A DNA stretch of 64,000 nucleotides from Guyparkeria sp. WRN-7 (GCF_001641825.1 NZ_LRFH01000014.1:186001-250000); one strand, 5' to 3'; counted from the stretch's first letter, positions 1 to 10,181 are shown. Notes: generated by a model not told the origin, from the sequence alone. Translations and numbers: made by a program.

Positions 1-1
1 G

Positions 2-976
2 AAGCAGGATTTCCTGCGCTTCGAGGGCAACGCCCAGACGCTGCGCCTCTTGACCAAGCTGCAGTTGATCAACGACGACTACGGCCTGAACCTGACGCTC
101 GCCTCGCTGGCCGCGCTGGTGAAGTACCCGGTGGCCAGCGACCAGACCGACCGCGACCGCGTCACCCACAAGAAGCACGGCTATTTCCAGTCCGAGCGTG
201 CCCTGATGGACGAGGTCTGGGAAGGCACCGGACTCGCGCCCGGCCAGCGTCATCCGCTGACCTGGGTCATGGAGGCCTGTGACGACATCGCCTACTCGGT
301 GCTGGACGCCGAGGATGCGGTCAAGAAGGGGCTGCTGTCGTTTTCCGATACCATCGCCTTCCTGCGCCACGAAGCGCCGGACGACCCGGTGGTTGTGGCG
401 GTCTGCGATGCGGCGGCGGCCGAGCACAAGGCCTATCGCCAGGAGCGCCTCTCGCCGGACGAGCTCAACGACATCTCGATGCAGACCTTCCGCATCCGTG
501 CCATCGGGGCGCTGATGGAGGCGATCGGCGAGGTGTTCATCGAGTCGCTGCCGGCGATGGCCGAGGACGGTTTCGGCCGCGAGCTGGTGGATGCCTCGCG
601 CGGCGGCCCGCTGCTGGCCGCGCTCAAGGCCTGCAACTGGCAGCATGCCTACCGGCACAAGTCGGTGCTGCGCGTCGAGCTGACCGGCCTGACCGTGATC
701 CACGGCCTGATGGATGCCTTCTGGTATGCGATCACCCGTCGCGAAGAGCGTAACGACCCGGCCAGTCCGCGCGCCACGCCGCTTGCCGGTTACCTCTATC
801 AGCGCATCTCCGAGAACTACCGGCGGGTGTTCGAATCGCCGGGCAACCCGATGCCGATCCGCTACCGCGAGGCGCAGTTGCTGACCGACATGATCTCGGG
901 GATGACCGACAGCTTCGCCGTCAGCCTGTACGAGGAGTTCCGCGAGGTCGGCTTCCGCCCTACCACGCAGGCCTGA
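2..976 (+). CDS. dgt: dGTPase-type dNTP triphosphohydrolase, C-terminal part
   Basis: The reading frame is open from base 2, so the gene begins before the window; 324 residues are visible. The first residues include FEGNAQTLR, a conserved stretch of bacterial dGTPase (Dgt) proteins, followed by the family-like run TLASLAALVKYP. Dgt enzymes hydrolyse dGTP and other dNTPs to the nucleoside and triphosphate. The N-terminal HD metal-binding motifs lie outside the window and cannot be checked. The next gene is another HD-domain deoxynucleotide enzyme (yfbR), which fits a dNTP-pool role. Family assignment is firm; substrate specificity is not. Confidence 0.85.
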   Translation, partial: KQDFLRFEGNAQTLRLLTKLQLINDDYGLNLTLASLAALVKYPVASDQTDRDRVTHKKHGYFQSERALMDEVWEGTGLAPGQRHPLTWVMEACDDIAYSVLDAEDAVKKGLLSFSDTIAFLRHEAPDDPVVVAVCDAAAAEHKAYRQERLSPDELNDISMQTFRIRAIGALMEAIGEVFIESLPAMAEDGFGRELVDASRGGPLLAALKACNWQHAYRHKSVLRVELTGLTVIHGLMDAFWYAITRREERNDPASPRATPLAGYLYQRISENYRRVFESPGNPMPIRYREAQLLTDMISGMTDSFAVSLYEEFREVGFRPTTQA

Positions 977-1048
977 GGGGCACCCCTCGACGCAGGCCCG
1001 TCAACCCAGACACGTACCCGATTTTCCAGGCAGATTTCCAGGCAACCG

Positions 1049-1675
1049 ATGAGCGACACCGAACAACGCCCCAAGCACAGCCCCGACGAGAGTCATTTCT
1101 TCGCCTACATCTCGCGGATGAAATACATCTACCGCTGGGGGCTGATGCGCAATACGCGCAGCGAGAACGTCCAGGAACACAGCCTGCAGGTGGCGATGAT
1201 CGCCCATGCGCTGGCGGTGATCGGCAATCAGGAATTCGGCGAGGACAACGACGTCGGCCGGGTGGTGAGCGTAGCGCTCTATCACGATGCCTCGGAGATC
1301 ATCACCGGTGATCTGCCCACGCCGGTAAAGTACTTCCGCGAGGACATCCGTGACTCCTACAAGGCGCTCGAAGCGCATGCCGAGCGCAAGCTCGTCGGGC
1401 AGCTGCCCGCGGTTCTGCGAGAGTCGTTCGCCGAGGTGATCGAGAGCGCGCGGATCGAGCCCGAGGTGCTGCGTCTGGTCAAGGCGGCCGACTCCCTGTC
1501 CGCCTACCTCAAGTGCATCGAGGAGCGCGCCGCTGGCAATCGGGAATTCCGCCGTGCCGAGGAATTCCTCGAGCAGAAGCTCGACGAGATGACCGACCTG
1601 CCGTCAGTGGGGTACTTCCGCGAGCATTTCGTCGACGCCTTCTCGCTGACGCTCGACGACCTCAGTCACGACTGA
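1049..1675 (+). CDS. yfbR: 5'-deoxynucleotidase YfbR
   Basis: The 208-residue HD-domain protein matches E. coli YfbR in length and along its whole sequence. It has the opening SHFFAYISRMKYIYRWGLMR, the HD-type motif EHSLQVA, YHDASEIITGDLPTPVKYF, and AYLKCIEERAAGN. YfbR dephosphorylates 5'-deoxynucleoside monophosphates in the cytoplasm, using divalent metal held by the His and Asp residues. It follows dgt by 72 bases. Its last 14 bases overlap the end of the convergent membrane-protein gene. Confidence 0.94.
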   Translation: MSDTEQRPKHSPDESHFFAYISRMKYIYRWGLMRNTRSENVQEHSLQVAMIAHALAVIGNQEFGEDNDVGRVVSVALYHDASEIITGDLPTPVKYFREDIRDSYKALEAHAERKLVGQLPAVLRESFAEVIESARIEPEVLRLVKAADSLSAYLKCIEERAAGNREFRRAEEFLEQKLDEMTDLPSVGYFREHFVDAFSLTLDDLSHD

Positions 1676-2555
1676 GGCCGTTCTCCGCCTCGGGGGGCCG
1701 GGCATCTTCGGTCTCGTCGGCGTAGAAGGGCCGCCGCGAGATCTGGCAGAACGCGCCCTGACGCTTGACGAAGTGGATCGAGCCGGCAACCACCAGCCCG
1801 CCGATCACCAGCAGCAACAGGCTGCTCTGCACGTAGCCGAGCGTGACGATGGCGACCCCGACCAGGCCGACATGGCGGGCCTGGATGTGCAGCAGGTCCT
1901 CGTGCGGATGCGCCAGGGCGCCGAGGGCGGCCCATTCGATCGCCAGCACGATCAACAGCACCAGCGGCGCGGTGGCCAGATCCGGGTAGAGCACGGCCAC
2001 CGCGCCGAGGACGATGATGATGCCCAGCACCGCCCACTGGGCCAGCTGCTGGTTGCGCGAGGCCGGCGCGCTGGCCTTGAGGGTTCCCTTGAGGCGCAGC
2101 CAGTGCATCAGCCCGGTCAGCCCGGTCCAGACCCCGATGAAGATACCGATCATGGCGGCCAGACGCAGGTCCCAGGCGGCGATGTAGCGCGTGGTCTGCT
2201 CCCAGCCGATCAGCCCGAGCAGGGTGATGGTGATGCCACTGCCCACCAGCACGATGGCCGCGCCACGCACCAGGTCGATCAGTCGCGTGTCCTGGTCGCG
2301 GTTCGCTTCGTACCACGGTGCGGCCGCGACACCGAAGGCCAGGGCCGCGATGGCCAGCCACGCCTTCCAGGTCGAGCCCGGGAACTCGCCCGAGGTGCCG
2401 GGGAAGAGCGCCCCGGCCAGGACGATCAGGATCGCGAGCGGCAGGGCCCACATCCAGACCCGTCGCCGTGACGGATGGGTAAGTGCCGAGAGGGCGATCA
2501 GCACCAGGCCGAGAGCGAACCAGCCGGCGTTGTCGATGATCAGTCCGATACCCAT
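1662..2555 (-). CDS. multispanning membrane protein of unknown function
   Basis: This 297-residue protein is dominated by about eight hydrophobic segments (for example GWFALGLVLIALSAL, LAILIVLAGALF, LVLLIVLAIEWAAL, LLLLVIGGLVVAGSI). It ends in a hydrophilic, acidic cytoplasmic-looking tail. I do not recognise the family. Its ATG overlaps the stop of the preceding small membrane-protein gene (ATGA), so the two are translationally coupled and probably form one complex. Its 3' end overlaps yfbR by 14 bases on the opposite strand. No catalytic motif is visible. Confidence 0.8.
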   Translation of the reverse strand: MGIGLIIDNAGWFALGLVLIALSALTHPSRRRVWMWALPLAILIVLAGALFPGTSGEFPGSTWKAWLAIAALAFGVAAAPWYEANRDQDTRLIDLVRGAAIVLVGSGITITLLGLIGWEQTTRYIAAWDLRLAAMIGIFIGVWTGLTGLMHWLRLKGTLKASAPASRNQQLAQWAVLGIIIVLGAVAVLYPDLATAPLVLLIVLAIEWAALGALAHPHEDLLHIQARHVGLVGVAIVTLGYVQSSLLLLVIGGLVVAGSIHFVKRQGAFCQISRRPFYADETEDARPPEAENGLSRD

Positions 2556-2917
2556 CAGTGGGCCTCCCCGTCGTGACGGTGTTCACGCCGCTGCAGCTGC
2601 TCCCGGTTCGTTTCCTCGTCGAGCAGTTCCTGCTCGTCGATCTCGTCCTCCGGTTCGGCGTGGACTTCCTGGCGTAGCAGCAGGAAGGCCGTGGCGGCGG
2701 CCTGAGCACCGAAGAAGACGGCGACCGTGGAAAGCAGCAGTTCGAGCGCACTCTGCGAGGTGAGCAGGGCGCTGACCGCGGCGACGACCAGGAACCCCGA
2801 GAGGGTGGTGACGATCAGCAGCCCGCGGCCGCAGTGCTCGCGTTCGGCCCGCAATGCCCCGGTCAGGCCCAGGGCGAGGGCAAGCAGTACCACGTAGGCG
2901 GCAATGGTTGGGTCCAT
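2555..2917 (-). CDS. small membrane protein, partner of the downstream gene
   Basis: This 120-residue protein has three predicted membrane segments (AAYVVLLALALGLTGAL, LLIVTTLSGFLVVAAVSALL, LLLSTVAVFFGAQAAATAFLLL). They are followed by a strongly charged tail of about 35 residues rich in Glu, Arg and His and ending REHRHDGEAH. It starts just upstream of the 297-residue membrane protein and overlaps it by an ATGA junction. The histidine-rich end might bind metal, but that is only a guess. No family was recognised. Confidence 0.75.
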   Translation of the reverse strand: MDPTIAAYVVLLALALGLTGALRAEREHCGRGLLIVTTLSGFLVVAAVSALLTSQSALELLLSTVAVFFGAQAAATAFLLLRQEVHAEPEDEIDEQELLDEETNREQLQRREHRHDGEAH

Positions 2918-2977
2918 GATCGGCGTGCCTCTGCATCGGGGCCGGTGGCATCACCGGCCGGGTGAACCGCGTCGGGC

Positions 2978-4105
<1,128 letters not shown>

Positions 4106-4147
4106 TCAGACTGTAGGATACTCGTCGAAAATTGTTGAGGCCATCGA

Positions 4148-5260
4148 ATGCATTACCAAGGTGAACCGGACTACAAGCACGGCAGCCCGGAGCGGCTCGG
4201 CGTCCTGTTGCTCAACCTGGGCACGCCCGACGCGCCCGAGGCGCCGGCGCTGCGCCGCTACCTCAAGCAGTTCCTTTCCGATCCGCGCGTGATCGAGCTG
4301 CCGAAGTGGAAGTGGTGGCCGATCCTGCACGGCGTCGTGCTGCGTACCCGGCCGGCCAAGTCCGCCGAGGCCTACCGCTCGGTCTGGGATCATCACGCCG
4401 AGGGCTCGCCGCTCCTGACCATCGCCCGCGAACAGCAGAAGGGCCTGCAGGAACGCCTGTCCGAACAGATGGCCGGACCGGTGACCGTGGCGCTGGGCAT
4501 GCGTTACGGCAACCCGTCGGTGCCCTCGGCCCTGCACGAGCTGCGCGAGGCCGGCTGCCGGCGCGTGGTGGTGCTGCCGCTCTACCCGCAGTACGCCGGG
4601 GCGACCACGGCCTCGACCCTGGATGCGGTCTTCGACGAGTTGATGCACTGGCGCTGGGTGCCGGAGCTGCGCACCATCAACCAGTATCACCGGGATCCGG
4701 GCTACCTCGACGCGCTCGCGGCCAGCATCCAGGAGCACATCGACGCGCACGGCAAGCCGGACAAGCTGATCATGAGCTACCACGGCGAGCCCAAGCGCTA
4801 CCTGCTCAACGGCGATCCGTACCACTGCCAGTGCTACGTCACCTCGCGGCTGGTCGCCGAGCGTCTCGGCCTGTCCGAGGACGACTACATGGTCACCTTC
4901 CAGTCGCGCTTCGGCCCCGAGGAGTGGCTCAAGCCCTACACCGACGAGACCCTCAAGGCCCTGCCCGGCCAGGGCGTCAAGCACGTCGCGGTGGTCTGCC
5001 CGGGCTTCTCTGCCGACTGCCTGGAGACTATCGAGGAGATCGGCGACGAGAACCGCGAGTACTTCGAGGAGGCCGGCGGCGAGACCTACCACTACATCCC
5101 GGCACTCAACGAGCGCGCCGATCACCTCGACGGCCTGGCCCGCCTGGTGCGTCAGCACACCCAGGGGTGGGTCGAGCACAGCGAGTTCGATTCGGTCGAG
5201 GACCAGCGCGAGCGCGAACGGGTGCGCGAGAACGCGCTCAAGGTCGGCGCCAAGCAGTAA
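4148..5260 (+). CDS. hemH: ferrochelatase
   Basis: This 370-residue protein inserts ferrous iron into protoporphyrin IX, the last step of haem synthesis. It shows the family opening GVLLLNLGTPDAPE, the RYLKQFLSDPRVIELPKW segment, the PLYPQYAGATTAS motif, the metal-site histidine region IMSYHGEPKRY, and CPGFSADCLETIEEI near the C-terminus. Haem precursors are made by hemC and hemD about 26 kb away. The following MoCF-domain gene starts 14 bases later, so the two are likely co-transcribed. Confidence 0.96.
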   Translation: MHYQGEPDYKHGSPERLGVLLLNLGTPDAPEAPALRRYLKQFLSDPRVIELPKWKWWPILHGVVLRTRPAKSAEAYRSVWDHHAEGSPLLTIAREQQKGLQERLSEQMAGPVTVALGMRYGNPSVPSALHELREAGCRRVVVLPLYPQYAGATTASTLDAVFDELMHWRWVPELRTINQYHRDPGYLDALAASIQEHIDAHGKPDKLIMSYHGEPKRYLLNGDPYHCQCYVTSRLVAERLGLSEDDYMVTFQSRFGPEEWLKPYTDETLKALPGQGVKHVAVVCPGFSADCLETIEEIGDENREYFEEAGGETYHYIPALNERADHLDGLARLVRQHTQGWVEHSEFDSVEDQRERERVRENALKVGAKQ

Positions 5261-5274
5261 GGGGCGCGACGGTC

Positions 5275-6054
5275 ATGGCTGATACGCGCTCCAGTGGTCC
5301 GCTCGCGGGCATTGGCGTGGTGGTGATCGGCGACGAGATCCTCTCGGGTCGCCGCCAGGACCGTCATCTCGCTGCCGTCACCGAGCGGCTGGCCGCGCGA
5401 GGACTGGTGGTCGACTGGGCGCAGTTCCTGCCCGACCGCGAGGTCACCATCGTCGACCTGTTGCGCCGCAGTCGCGCCGACGGGGCGACCGTGTTCTGCT
5501 TCGGCGGTATCGGTGCGACCCCGGACGATCTCACCCGGGCCTGCGCCGCGACCGCCTTCGGCCGGCCGCTGGTGCGCCACCCGGAGGCGGTGGCCCTGAT
5601 CGAGGGCCAGTTCGGCGAGCAGGCCTACCCCAAGCGCATCCTGATGGCCGACCTGCCCGAAGGGGCGGTGCTGGTGCCCAATCCGTTCAACCGCGTGCCC
5701 GGGTTCTCGCTCGAACGGCATTTCTTCCTGCCCGGCTTCCCCGAGATGGCCCATGCCATGCTCGACGGGATTCTCGCAGGACCGCTGTCTGAGCTCGGTG
5801 ATGCCGAGTACGTCGAGCGCTCCGTCTGGCTGGTGGATACACCCGAGAGCGAACTGGTCGACCTGATGGAGGCGTTCTGTTCGGCGCACCCGGCATTGCG
5901 CCTGTTCAGCCTGCCGGTCCTGTCGGCGGAGCGTCGCCTGCTCGAACTGGGGTTCAAGGGTCCGCAGGACGAGGTCGACCGGGCGATCGTCGCCCTCGAA
6001 CAGGCGCTTGCCGACCGTCGCATCCCGATGCATGCGGTACGCCCGGGTGGTTGA
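5275..6054 (+). CDS. molybdopterin-binding (MoCF/CinA-N type) protein
   Basis: This 259-residue protein has a MoCF_biosynth fold, as in MogA and the N-terminal half of CinA. It shows GDEILSGRRQDRHLAAVTE and the signature FGGIGATPDDLTRACA, then FFLPGFPEMAHAML. The C-terminal CinA deamidase domain is absent. It may act in pyridine-nucleotide repair or in molybdenum-cofactor handling; the sequence does not decide. The ATG at 5275 is preceded by AAGGGG, 14 bases after hemH. The frame stays open well upstream inside hemH, but that extension is antisense-like noise in another frame. Confidence 0.85.
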   Translation: MADTRSSGPLAGIGVVVIGDEILSGRRQDRHLAAVTERLAARGLVVDWAQFLPDREVTIVDLLRRSRADGATVFCFGGIGATPDDLTRACAATAFGRPLVRHPEAVALIEGQFGEQAYPKRILMADLPEGAVLVPNPFNRVPGFSLERHFFLPGFPEMAHAMLDGILAGPLSELGDAEYVERSVWLVDTPESELVDLMEAFCSAHPALRLFSLPVLSAERRLLELGFKGPQDEVDRAIVALEQALADRRIPMHAVRPGG

Positions 6055-6164
6055 ACTTTCATGCGATCAGCCCTATCTCATCGAATCCGGAGCGTCGGTC
6101 GGCCCGCCGCCCGGGCTCATTTGCTCACTTGCCGTGATTCCGTACCCGGAATAGGAGTTCGTCG

Positions 6165-7574
6165 ATGATGAATTTCGTGACAGCCCGCCGCTCGACCGCG
6201 CTTGCCGCCGTCGCCCTGCTCGCGGCGATGGTGCTGGTGGTGACGCCGGTCGAGGCGAAGTATCCCGATTTCGCCAAGCTGGCGAAGGAAAACGCCCCGG
6301 CGGTGGTCAACATCAATACCGTCACCAAGGGACAGCAGGCGGGTCGGAGCGGTCAGCCGCCGCAGATGCCGAACTTGCCGCCCGGCCCGCTGGGTGACAT
6401 GTTCCGCGACTTCTTCGAGCAGATGCCGCAACAGCCCATGCCGCGCTCGCGCCCGGCCCAGTCGCTCGGCTCGGGGTTCATCGTCAGCGAGGACGGCTAC
6501 GTGATCACCAACGCCCACGTGGTGCGCGGCGCCGACGAGATCAGCGTGCGGCTCAACAACCAGCGCGAGTACACCGCCGAGCTGATCGGCGAGGACCCGC
6601 GCACGGACATCGCCCTGTTGAAGATCGATGCCGACGACCTGCCGACCGTCGAGATCGGCGATTCCGACGAGGTCGTGGTGGGCGAATGGGTGCTGGCGAT
6701 TGGCGCACCCTTCGGTCTCGACCAGTCGGCCACGCACGGCATCGTCTCGGCGATCGGTCGTGACCTGCCCAACGAGACCTACGTGCCGTTCATCCAGACC
6801 GACGCGCCGGTCAATCCGGGCAACTCGGGCGGCCCGCTGATCAACGCCGACGGCGAGGTGATCGGCGTCAATTCGCAGATCTACACCAACTCGGGCGGCT
6901 ACATGGGCATCTCGTTCGCGATTCCCATGAACGTCGCCATGAACGTCGCCGACCAGCTCAAGGAGACCGGCCAGGTGCGCCGCGGCTACCTCGGCGTGGT
7001 CATCCAGCCGGTCACCGACGAGCTGGCTCGCTCCTTCGGTCTCAAGGATACGCGCGGTGCACTGGTCGCCCAGGTCCAGCCGGACACCCCGGCGGCCGAG
7101 GCCGGCATCGAGTCCGGCGACATCATCACCGCCTTCAACGGCAAGCCGATCAAGCGTTCCGGCCAGCTGCCGCGCCTGGTGGGCAGCGCCCCGGTTGGCG
7201 AGTCCGCCACCGTGACGGTGATTCGCGACGGCGAAGAAAAGACCTTCGACGTGACCTTGGCCGAGCTCGACGGGGCGATGGCCGCCGGCGGTGGCGCACT
7301 GTCGACCTACGGGCTTTCGGTCGTGCCGCTGGAGAAGGACGATCGCGGTTCGCTGGGCGTGCGCTACGGCGTGTCGATCGAATCGATCGAGTCCGGCTCG
7401 CCGTTTGCCGGCGCGCTCGAGACCGGTGACGTGATCCTCGAGGTCAATCGCCGGCCGATCCGCAGCGAGAGCGACCTGGCCACGGCGCTCGATGCCGCGC
7501 CGGAGAACCGGCCGGTGGCGATCCGCCTGCTGCGCCGGGGCCAGCCGCTGTTCCTCGCGGTCGATCTCGACTGA
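6165..7574 (+). CDS. degQ: Do/DegQ (MucD-like) periplasmic serine protease
   Basis: This 469-residue HtrA-family protease and chaperone carries a Sec signal peptide of about 30 residues ending in VEA. A trypsin-like domain follows with the complete triad: His in ITNAHVVRG, Asp in DPRTDIALL, Ser in PGNSGGPL. Two PDZ domains come next (RRGYLGVVIQPV and the region around GSPFAGALETGDVI). It degrades misfolded periplasmic proteins. The opening YPDFAKLAKENAPAVVNI resembles MucD of Pseudomonas as much as DegQ, so the symbol is approximate. AGGAG lies 7 bases before the first of two adjacent ATGs. Confidence 0.93.
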   Translation: MMNFVTARRSTALAAVALLAAMVLVVTPVEAKYPDFAKLAKENAPAVVNINTVTKGQQAGRSGQPPQMPNLPPGPLGDMFRDFFEQMPQQPMPRSRPAQSLGSGFIVSEDGYVITNAHVVRGADEISVRLNNQREYTAELIGEDPRTDIALLKIDADDLPTVEIGDSDEVVVGEWVLAIGAPFGLDQSATHGIVSAIGRDLPNETYVPFIQTDAPVNPGNSGGPLINADGEVIGVNSQIYTNSGGYMGISFAIPMNVAMNVADQLKETGQVRRGYLGVVIQPVTDELARSFGLKDTRGALVAQVQPDTPAAEAGIESGDIITAFNGKPIKRSGQLPRLVGSAPVGESATVTVIRDGEEKTFDVTLAELDGAMAAGGGALSTYGLSVVPLEKDDRGSLGVRYGVSIESIESGSPFAGALETGDVILEVNRRPIRSESDLATALDAAPENRPVAIRLLRRGQPLFLAVDLD

Positions 7575-7649
7575 TTCGATCGGAGGAGCCCGGGAACTAA
7601 GCCGCGCGGCGGTGATCCCAATCAGTGGCTCCTCAAGGAAGAACCGCTG

Positions 7650-7676
7650 CCCCGACCGGATGGTCGGGGTTTTTTT
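7650..7676 (+). terminator. Rho-independent terminator after the Do protease gene
   Basis: A perfect 8-bp stem (CCCCGACC, loop GGAT, GGTCGGGG) is followed directly by seven T residues. It lies 76 bases after the protease stop and separates it from xthA. Confidence 0.92.
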
Positions 7677-7741
7677 ATGCCTTCGGGCCGGGATTCTCTA
7701 GAATTCGAAGCCTTTCGCAATCCAACCGACCGGACGAGGAC

Positions 7742-8509
7742 ATGCGGGTAATCAGTTTCAACGCCAACGGCATCCGTGCCGCGGCGCGCAAGGGCTTCTT
7801 CGACTGGCTGGCCACCGCGGATGCCGACGTGGTCTGCATCCAGGAGACCAAGGCCCAGGCCTGGCAGCTGGAGAAGGATCCGACCTTCTGGCCCGAGGGC
7901 TACCACTGCCGTTACGTCGATGCCGAGCGCAAGGGCTACAGCGGCGTGGCCATCTACAGCCGCGAGGAGCCGAAATCGGTGACCACCGAGATGGGGCTGG
8001 CCGAGTTCGATGCCGAGGGTCGTTACTGCGCCTTCGAGCTCTCGGACATGACGGTCGCCTCGCTCTACCTGCCGTCGGGCTCGGCCGGCGATCACCGGCA
8101 GGCCTCCAAGGACCGGTTCCTCGAGGCCTTCCTGCCGATGCTCAACGAATTCCGCGAGAAGGACCGGTCGCTGATCCTCTGCGGCGACTGGAACATCGCC
8201 CATCGCGAGATCGACCTGAAGAACTGGCGCAACAACCGCAAGAACTCGGGATTCCTGCCGCACGAGCGGGCCTGGCTCGACCGGGTGTTCGACGACCTGG
8301 GGTTCGTCGATGCCCACCGCACCCTCAAGCCCGACGAGGCCGAGTACACCTGGTGGTCGAACCGGGCCAACGCCTGGAACAACAACGTCGGCTGGCGGAT
8401 CGACTACCAGATCGTCACCCCGGATCTCGAGCCGCGCCTGGCCCAGGTGCAGGTCTATCGCGAGGAGAAGTTCTCCGACCACGCGCCGCTGATCATCGAC
8501 TACCGTTGA
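7742..8509 (+). CDS. xthA: exodeoxyribonuclease III
   Basis: This 255-residue EEP-fold nuclease handles abasic sites and 3' ends in base-excision repair. It starts MRVISFNANGIRAA, has the catalytic Glu in VCIQETKAQ, the GDWNIAH metal and catalytic motif, WWSNRANAWNNNVGWRIDY, and the terminal SDHAPL motif with the catalytic His. The ATG at 7742 follows a GACGAGGA ribosome-binding site. In-frame sequence upstream crosses the terminator and is not coding. TAGAAT at 7699-7704 is a possible -10 element. Confidence 0.95.
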   Translation: MRVISFNANGIRAAARKGFFDWLATADADVVCIQETKAQAWQLEKDPTFWPEGYHCRYVDAERKGYSGVAIYSREEPKSVTTEMGLAEFDAEGRYCAFELSDMTVASLYLPSGSAGDHRQASKDRFLEAFLPMLNEFREKDRSLILCGDWNIAHREIDLKNWRNNRKNSGFLPHERAWLDRVFDDLGFVDAHRTLKPDEAEYTWWSNRANAWNNNVGWRIDYQIVTPDLEPRLAQVQVYREEKFSDHAPLIIDYR

Positions 8510-8603
8510 TCGGGTCGGGCCCGGCGGAACCCTCGGGCGCGACGGGGATCTGACTTATACTTTTCCTATGCTCCCGGAAGGGGCGCTGTCGCGGAGGTTC
8601 CAC

Positions 8604-9062
8604 ATGAAACACCTGATCACCATCGTGCTGGCTGCCGCCGGCCTGGCCTTTCTCTCCGGCTGTGCGAGCAGCCTCTCCAGTGACGCCTACTCGCGGGATT
8701 CGGCGCGCCAGATGCAGACCGTCTACTACGGCACCGTCCAGAGCATCCGCACGGTGCAGATCGAGGGCACCAAGACGCCGGTGGGCGCGGGCGCCGGTGC
8801 GGTCACCGGCGGCATCCTCGGCAGCCAGGTGGGCGGCGGTACCGGCCGTTCGCTGGCTACCGTCGGCGGCGTGGTGCTGGGCGGCCTGGCCGGCGCGGCG
8901 GCCGAGGAAGGCGTCACCCGACAGCCGGGCTACGAGATCACCGTGCGTCTCGACAACGGCCGGACGGTCAGCATCGTGCAGGCGGCCGATGTATCCTTCC
9001 AGCCCGGCGAGCGCGTCCGCGTGATCGAGGCGCGTGACGGCACCACCCGGGTGACCCGCTGA
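8604..9062 (+). CDS. glycine-zipper lipoprotein (SlyB/Pcp-like)
   Basis: This 152-residue protein has a signal peptide with lipobox LSGC (lipidated Cys20). A glycine-zipper 2TM region follows (GAGAGAVTGGILGSQVGGG and VLGGLAGAAAEEG), then a C-terminal domain binding-like sequence ITVRLDNGRTVSIVQ. This is the architecture of the SlyB/Pal-like outer-membrane lipoproteins that support envelope integrity. The start at 8604 follows GCGGAGG. TATACT at 8556-8561 is a candidate -10 element. It is a single gene between xthA and gmk. Confidence 0.88.
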   Translation: MKHLITIVLAAAGLAFLSGCASSLSSDAYSRDSARQMQTVYYGTVQSIRTVQIEGTKTPVGAGAGAVTGGILGSQVGGGTGRSLATVGGVVLGGLAGAAAEEGVTRQPGYEITVRLDNGRTVSIVQAADVSFQPGERVRVIEARDGTTRVTR

Positions 9063-9095
9063 CCCAGAACGAGAACCCAAACGGACGGAGAGACG

Positions 9096-9728
9096 ATGAC
9101 GGCAACGCCGCGTGGACAGCTATTCGTGATTTCGGCGCCCTCCGGGGCAGGCAAGACCAGCCTGATCAAGGCTCTGCGCGAGCGGCGGCCGGAGCTGGCC
9201 CTGTCGGTCTCGCACACCACCCGGCCACGGCGTGACGGCGAGGTCAACGGCGAGCACTATCACTTCGTCGACATCTCCCAGTTCGAGGCCATGCTGGCGC
9301 AGGAGGCGTTCGTCGAGCACGCCAAGGTGTTCGACAACTACTACGGCACCAGCAAGGCGGCGATCAGCGAACAGCTGGATCACGGTTACGACCTGATCCT
9401 CGAGATCGACTGGCAGGGGGCGGCGCAGGTAAAAAAGCTGTTCCCCGAGGCGATCTTCATCTTCATCCTGCCGCCCAGCACCGCCGAGCTCGAGGCCCGG
9501 CTGCGCAATCGCGCCTCGGACGATGACGAGGTGATCGCCCGCCGGCTGGCGGAGGCGCGCCGCGAGATGCAGCAGTGCCACTGGTACGACTACCTGGTGA
9601 TCAACGACGACTTCGACCGGTCGCTTGAGGAGCTGGATGCGCTGTTCACCGCCGCCATGCTGGAGACCGACCGGCAGCGCGAACGGCACCCGGCGCTGAT
9701 CGCCGATTTGCTGGGCGAGGTCGACTGA
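9096..9728 (+). CDS. gmk: guanylate kinase
   Basis: This 210-residue enzyme phosphorylates GMP to GDP with ATP. It contains the P-loop SAPSGAGKTSL, the GMP-binding SHTTRPRRDGEVNGEHYHF, EHAKVFDNYYGTS, and ILEIDWQGAAQVKK. Length and motif order are normal for bacterial Gmk. It sits upstream of rpoZ and spoT, the same neighbourhood as in E. coli, linking guanine-nucleotide supply with (p)ppGpp metabolism. Confidence 0.96.
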   Translation: MTATPRGQLFVISAPSGAGKTSLIKALRERRPELALSVSHTTRPRRDGEVNGEHYHFVDISQFEAMLAQEAFVEHAKVFDNYYGTSKAAISEQLDHGYDLILEIDWQGAAQVKKLFPEAIFIFILPPSTAELEARLRNRASDDDEVIARRLAEARREMQQCHWYDYLVINDDFDRSLEELDALFTAAMLETDRQRERHPALIADLLGEVD

Positions 9729-9770
9729 ACGTAAACTGTTGATCTCATCCGATCGATAACGAATCGAGAC

Positions 9771-9803
9771 ACGGCCCGGCCATCCCCAGGATGACCGGGC
9801 CGT
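9771..9803 (+). other. nested inverted repeat between gmk and rpoZ
   Basis: An outer 9-bp arm pair (ACGGCCCGG at 9771-9779, CCGGGCCGT at 9795-9803) encloses a second 5-bp pair (CATCC, loop CCA, GGATG). The whole element ends 29 bases before the rpoZ start. No T-run follows, so it is not a standard terminator. It could be an mRNA processing, stabilising or Rho-dependent element. Confidence 0.6.
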
Positions 9804-9832
9804 CCAACCTGTATACCGAGGCTAAAACACCG

Positions 9833-10162
9833 ATGGCACGCGTAACCGTAGAAGACTGCCTGGACAAGATCCCCAACCGCTTCGAGCTGGTCCTGACCGC
9901 CGCGAAGCGCGCTCGCCAGATCGAGCACGGCGCCGAGCCGCTGGTGCCGATGGGCAAGGAAAAGCCCACCGTCATCGCCCTGCGTGAACTGGGCGAGGGC
10001 AAGATCGACCGCGCCCGGATCGAGGAGATCGAGAACCAGATCACCCTGTCGCGTTCGGAGATCACCGAGCAGGAGATCCGCGCTGAGCTGGCCCAGTTTG
10101 CCGACGAGAGCGCCGAGAGCGGCCGCGCGGCGGCGGCCCCGACTGCCCCCGACGAGGCCTGA
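9833..10162 (+). CDS. rpoZ: RNA polymerase omega subunit
   Basis: This 109-residue protein has the family-specific opening [20 protein letters not shown], then AAKRARQI and KPTVIALRE. Omega assists folding of the beta-prime subunit and forms one (p)ppGpp-binding site in proteobacteria. The C-terminal tail is longer and more acidic and alanine-rich than in E. coli. The ATG at 9833 was chosen by homology; in-frame sequence upstream is part of the hairpin region. spoT follows after 19 bases. Confidence 0.95.
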   Translation: MARVTVEDCLDKIPNRFELVLTAAKRARQIEHGAEPLVPMGKEKPTVIALRELGEGKIDRARIEEIENQITLSRSEITEQEIRAELAQFADESAESGRAAAAPTAPDEA

Positions 10163-10181
10163 TCCGGTCGGCCGGTACGGG

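Noticed and set aside
2940-2959. Perfect GGCCGGTG-GCAT-CACCGGCC hairpin between trxB and the small membrane gene
   Set aside because: No T-run follows on either strand and GC-rich palindromes are frequent here, so I did not call it a terminator.
4306-5274. Open frame running through hemH into the MoCF gene
   Set aside because: It is an alternative frame of hemH with an Arg/Ala-rich shadow translation; the MoCF protein starts at the ATG at 5275 with its own ribosome-binding site.
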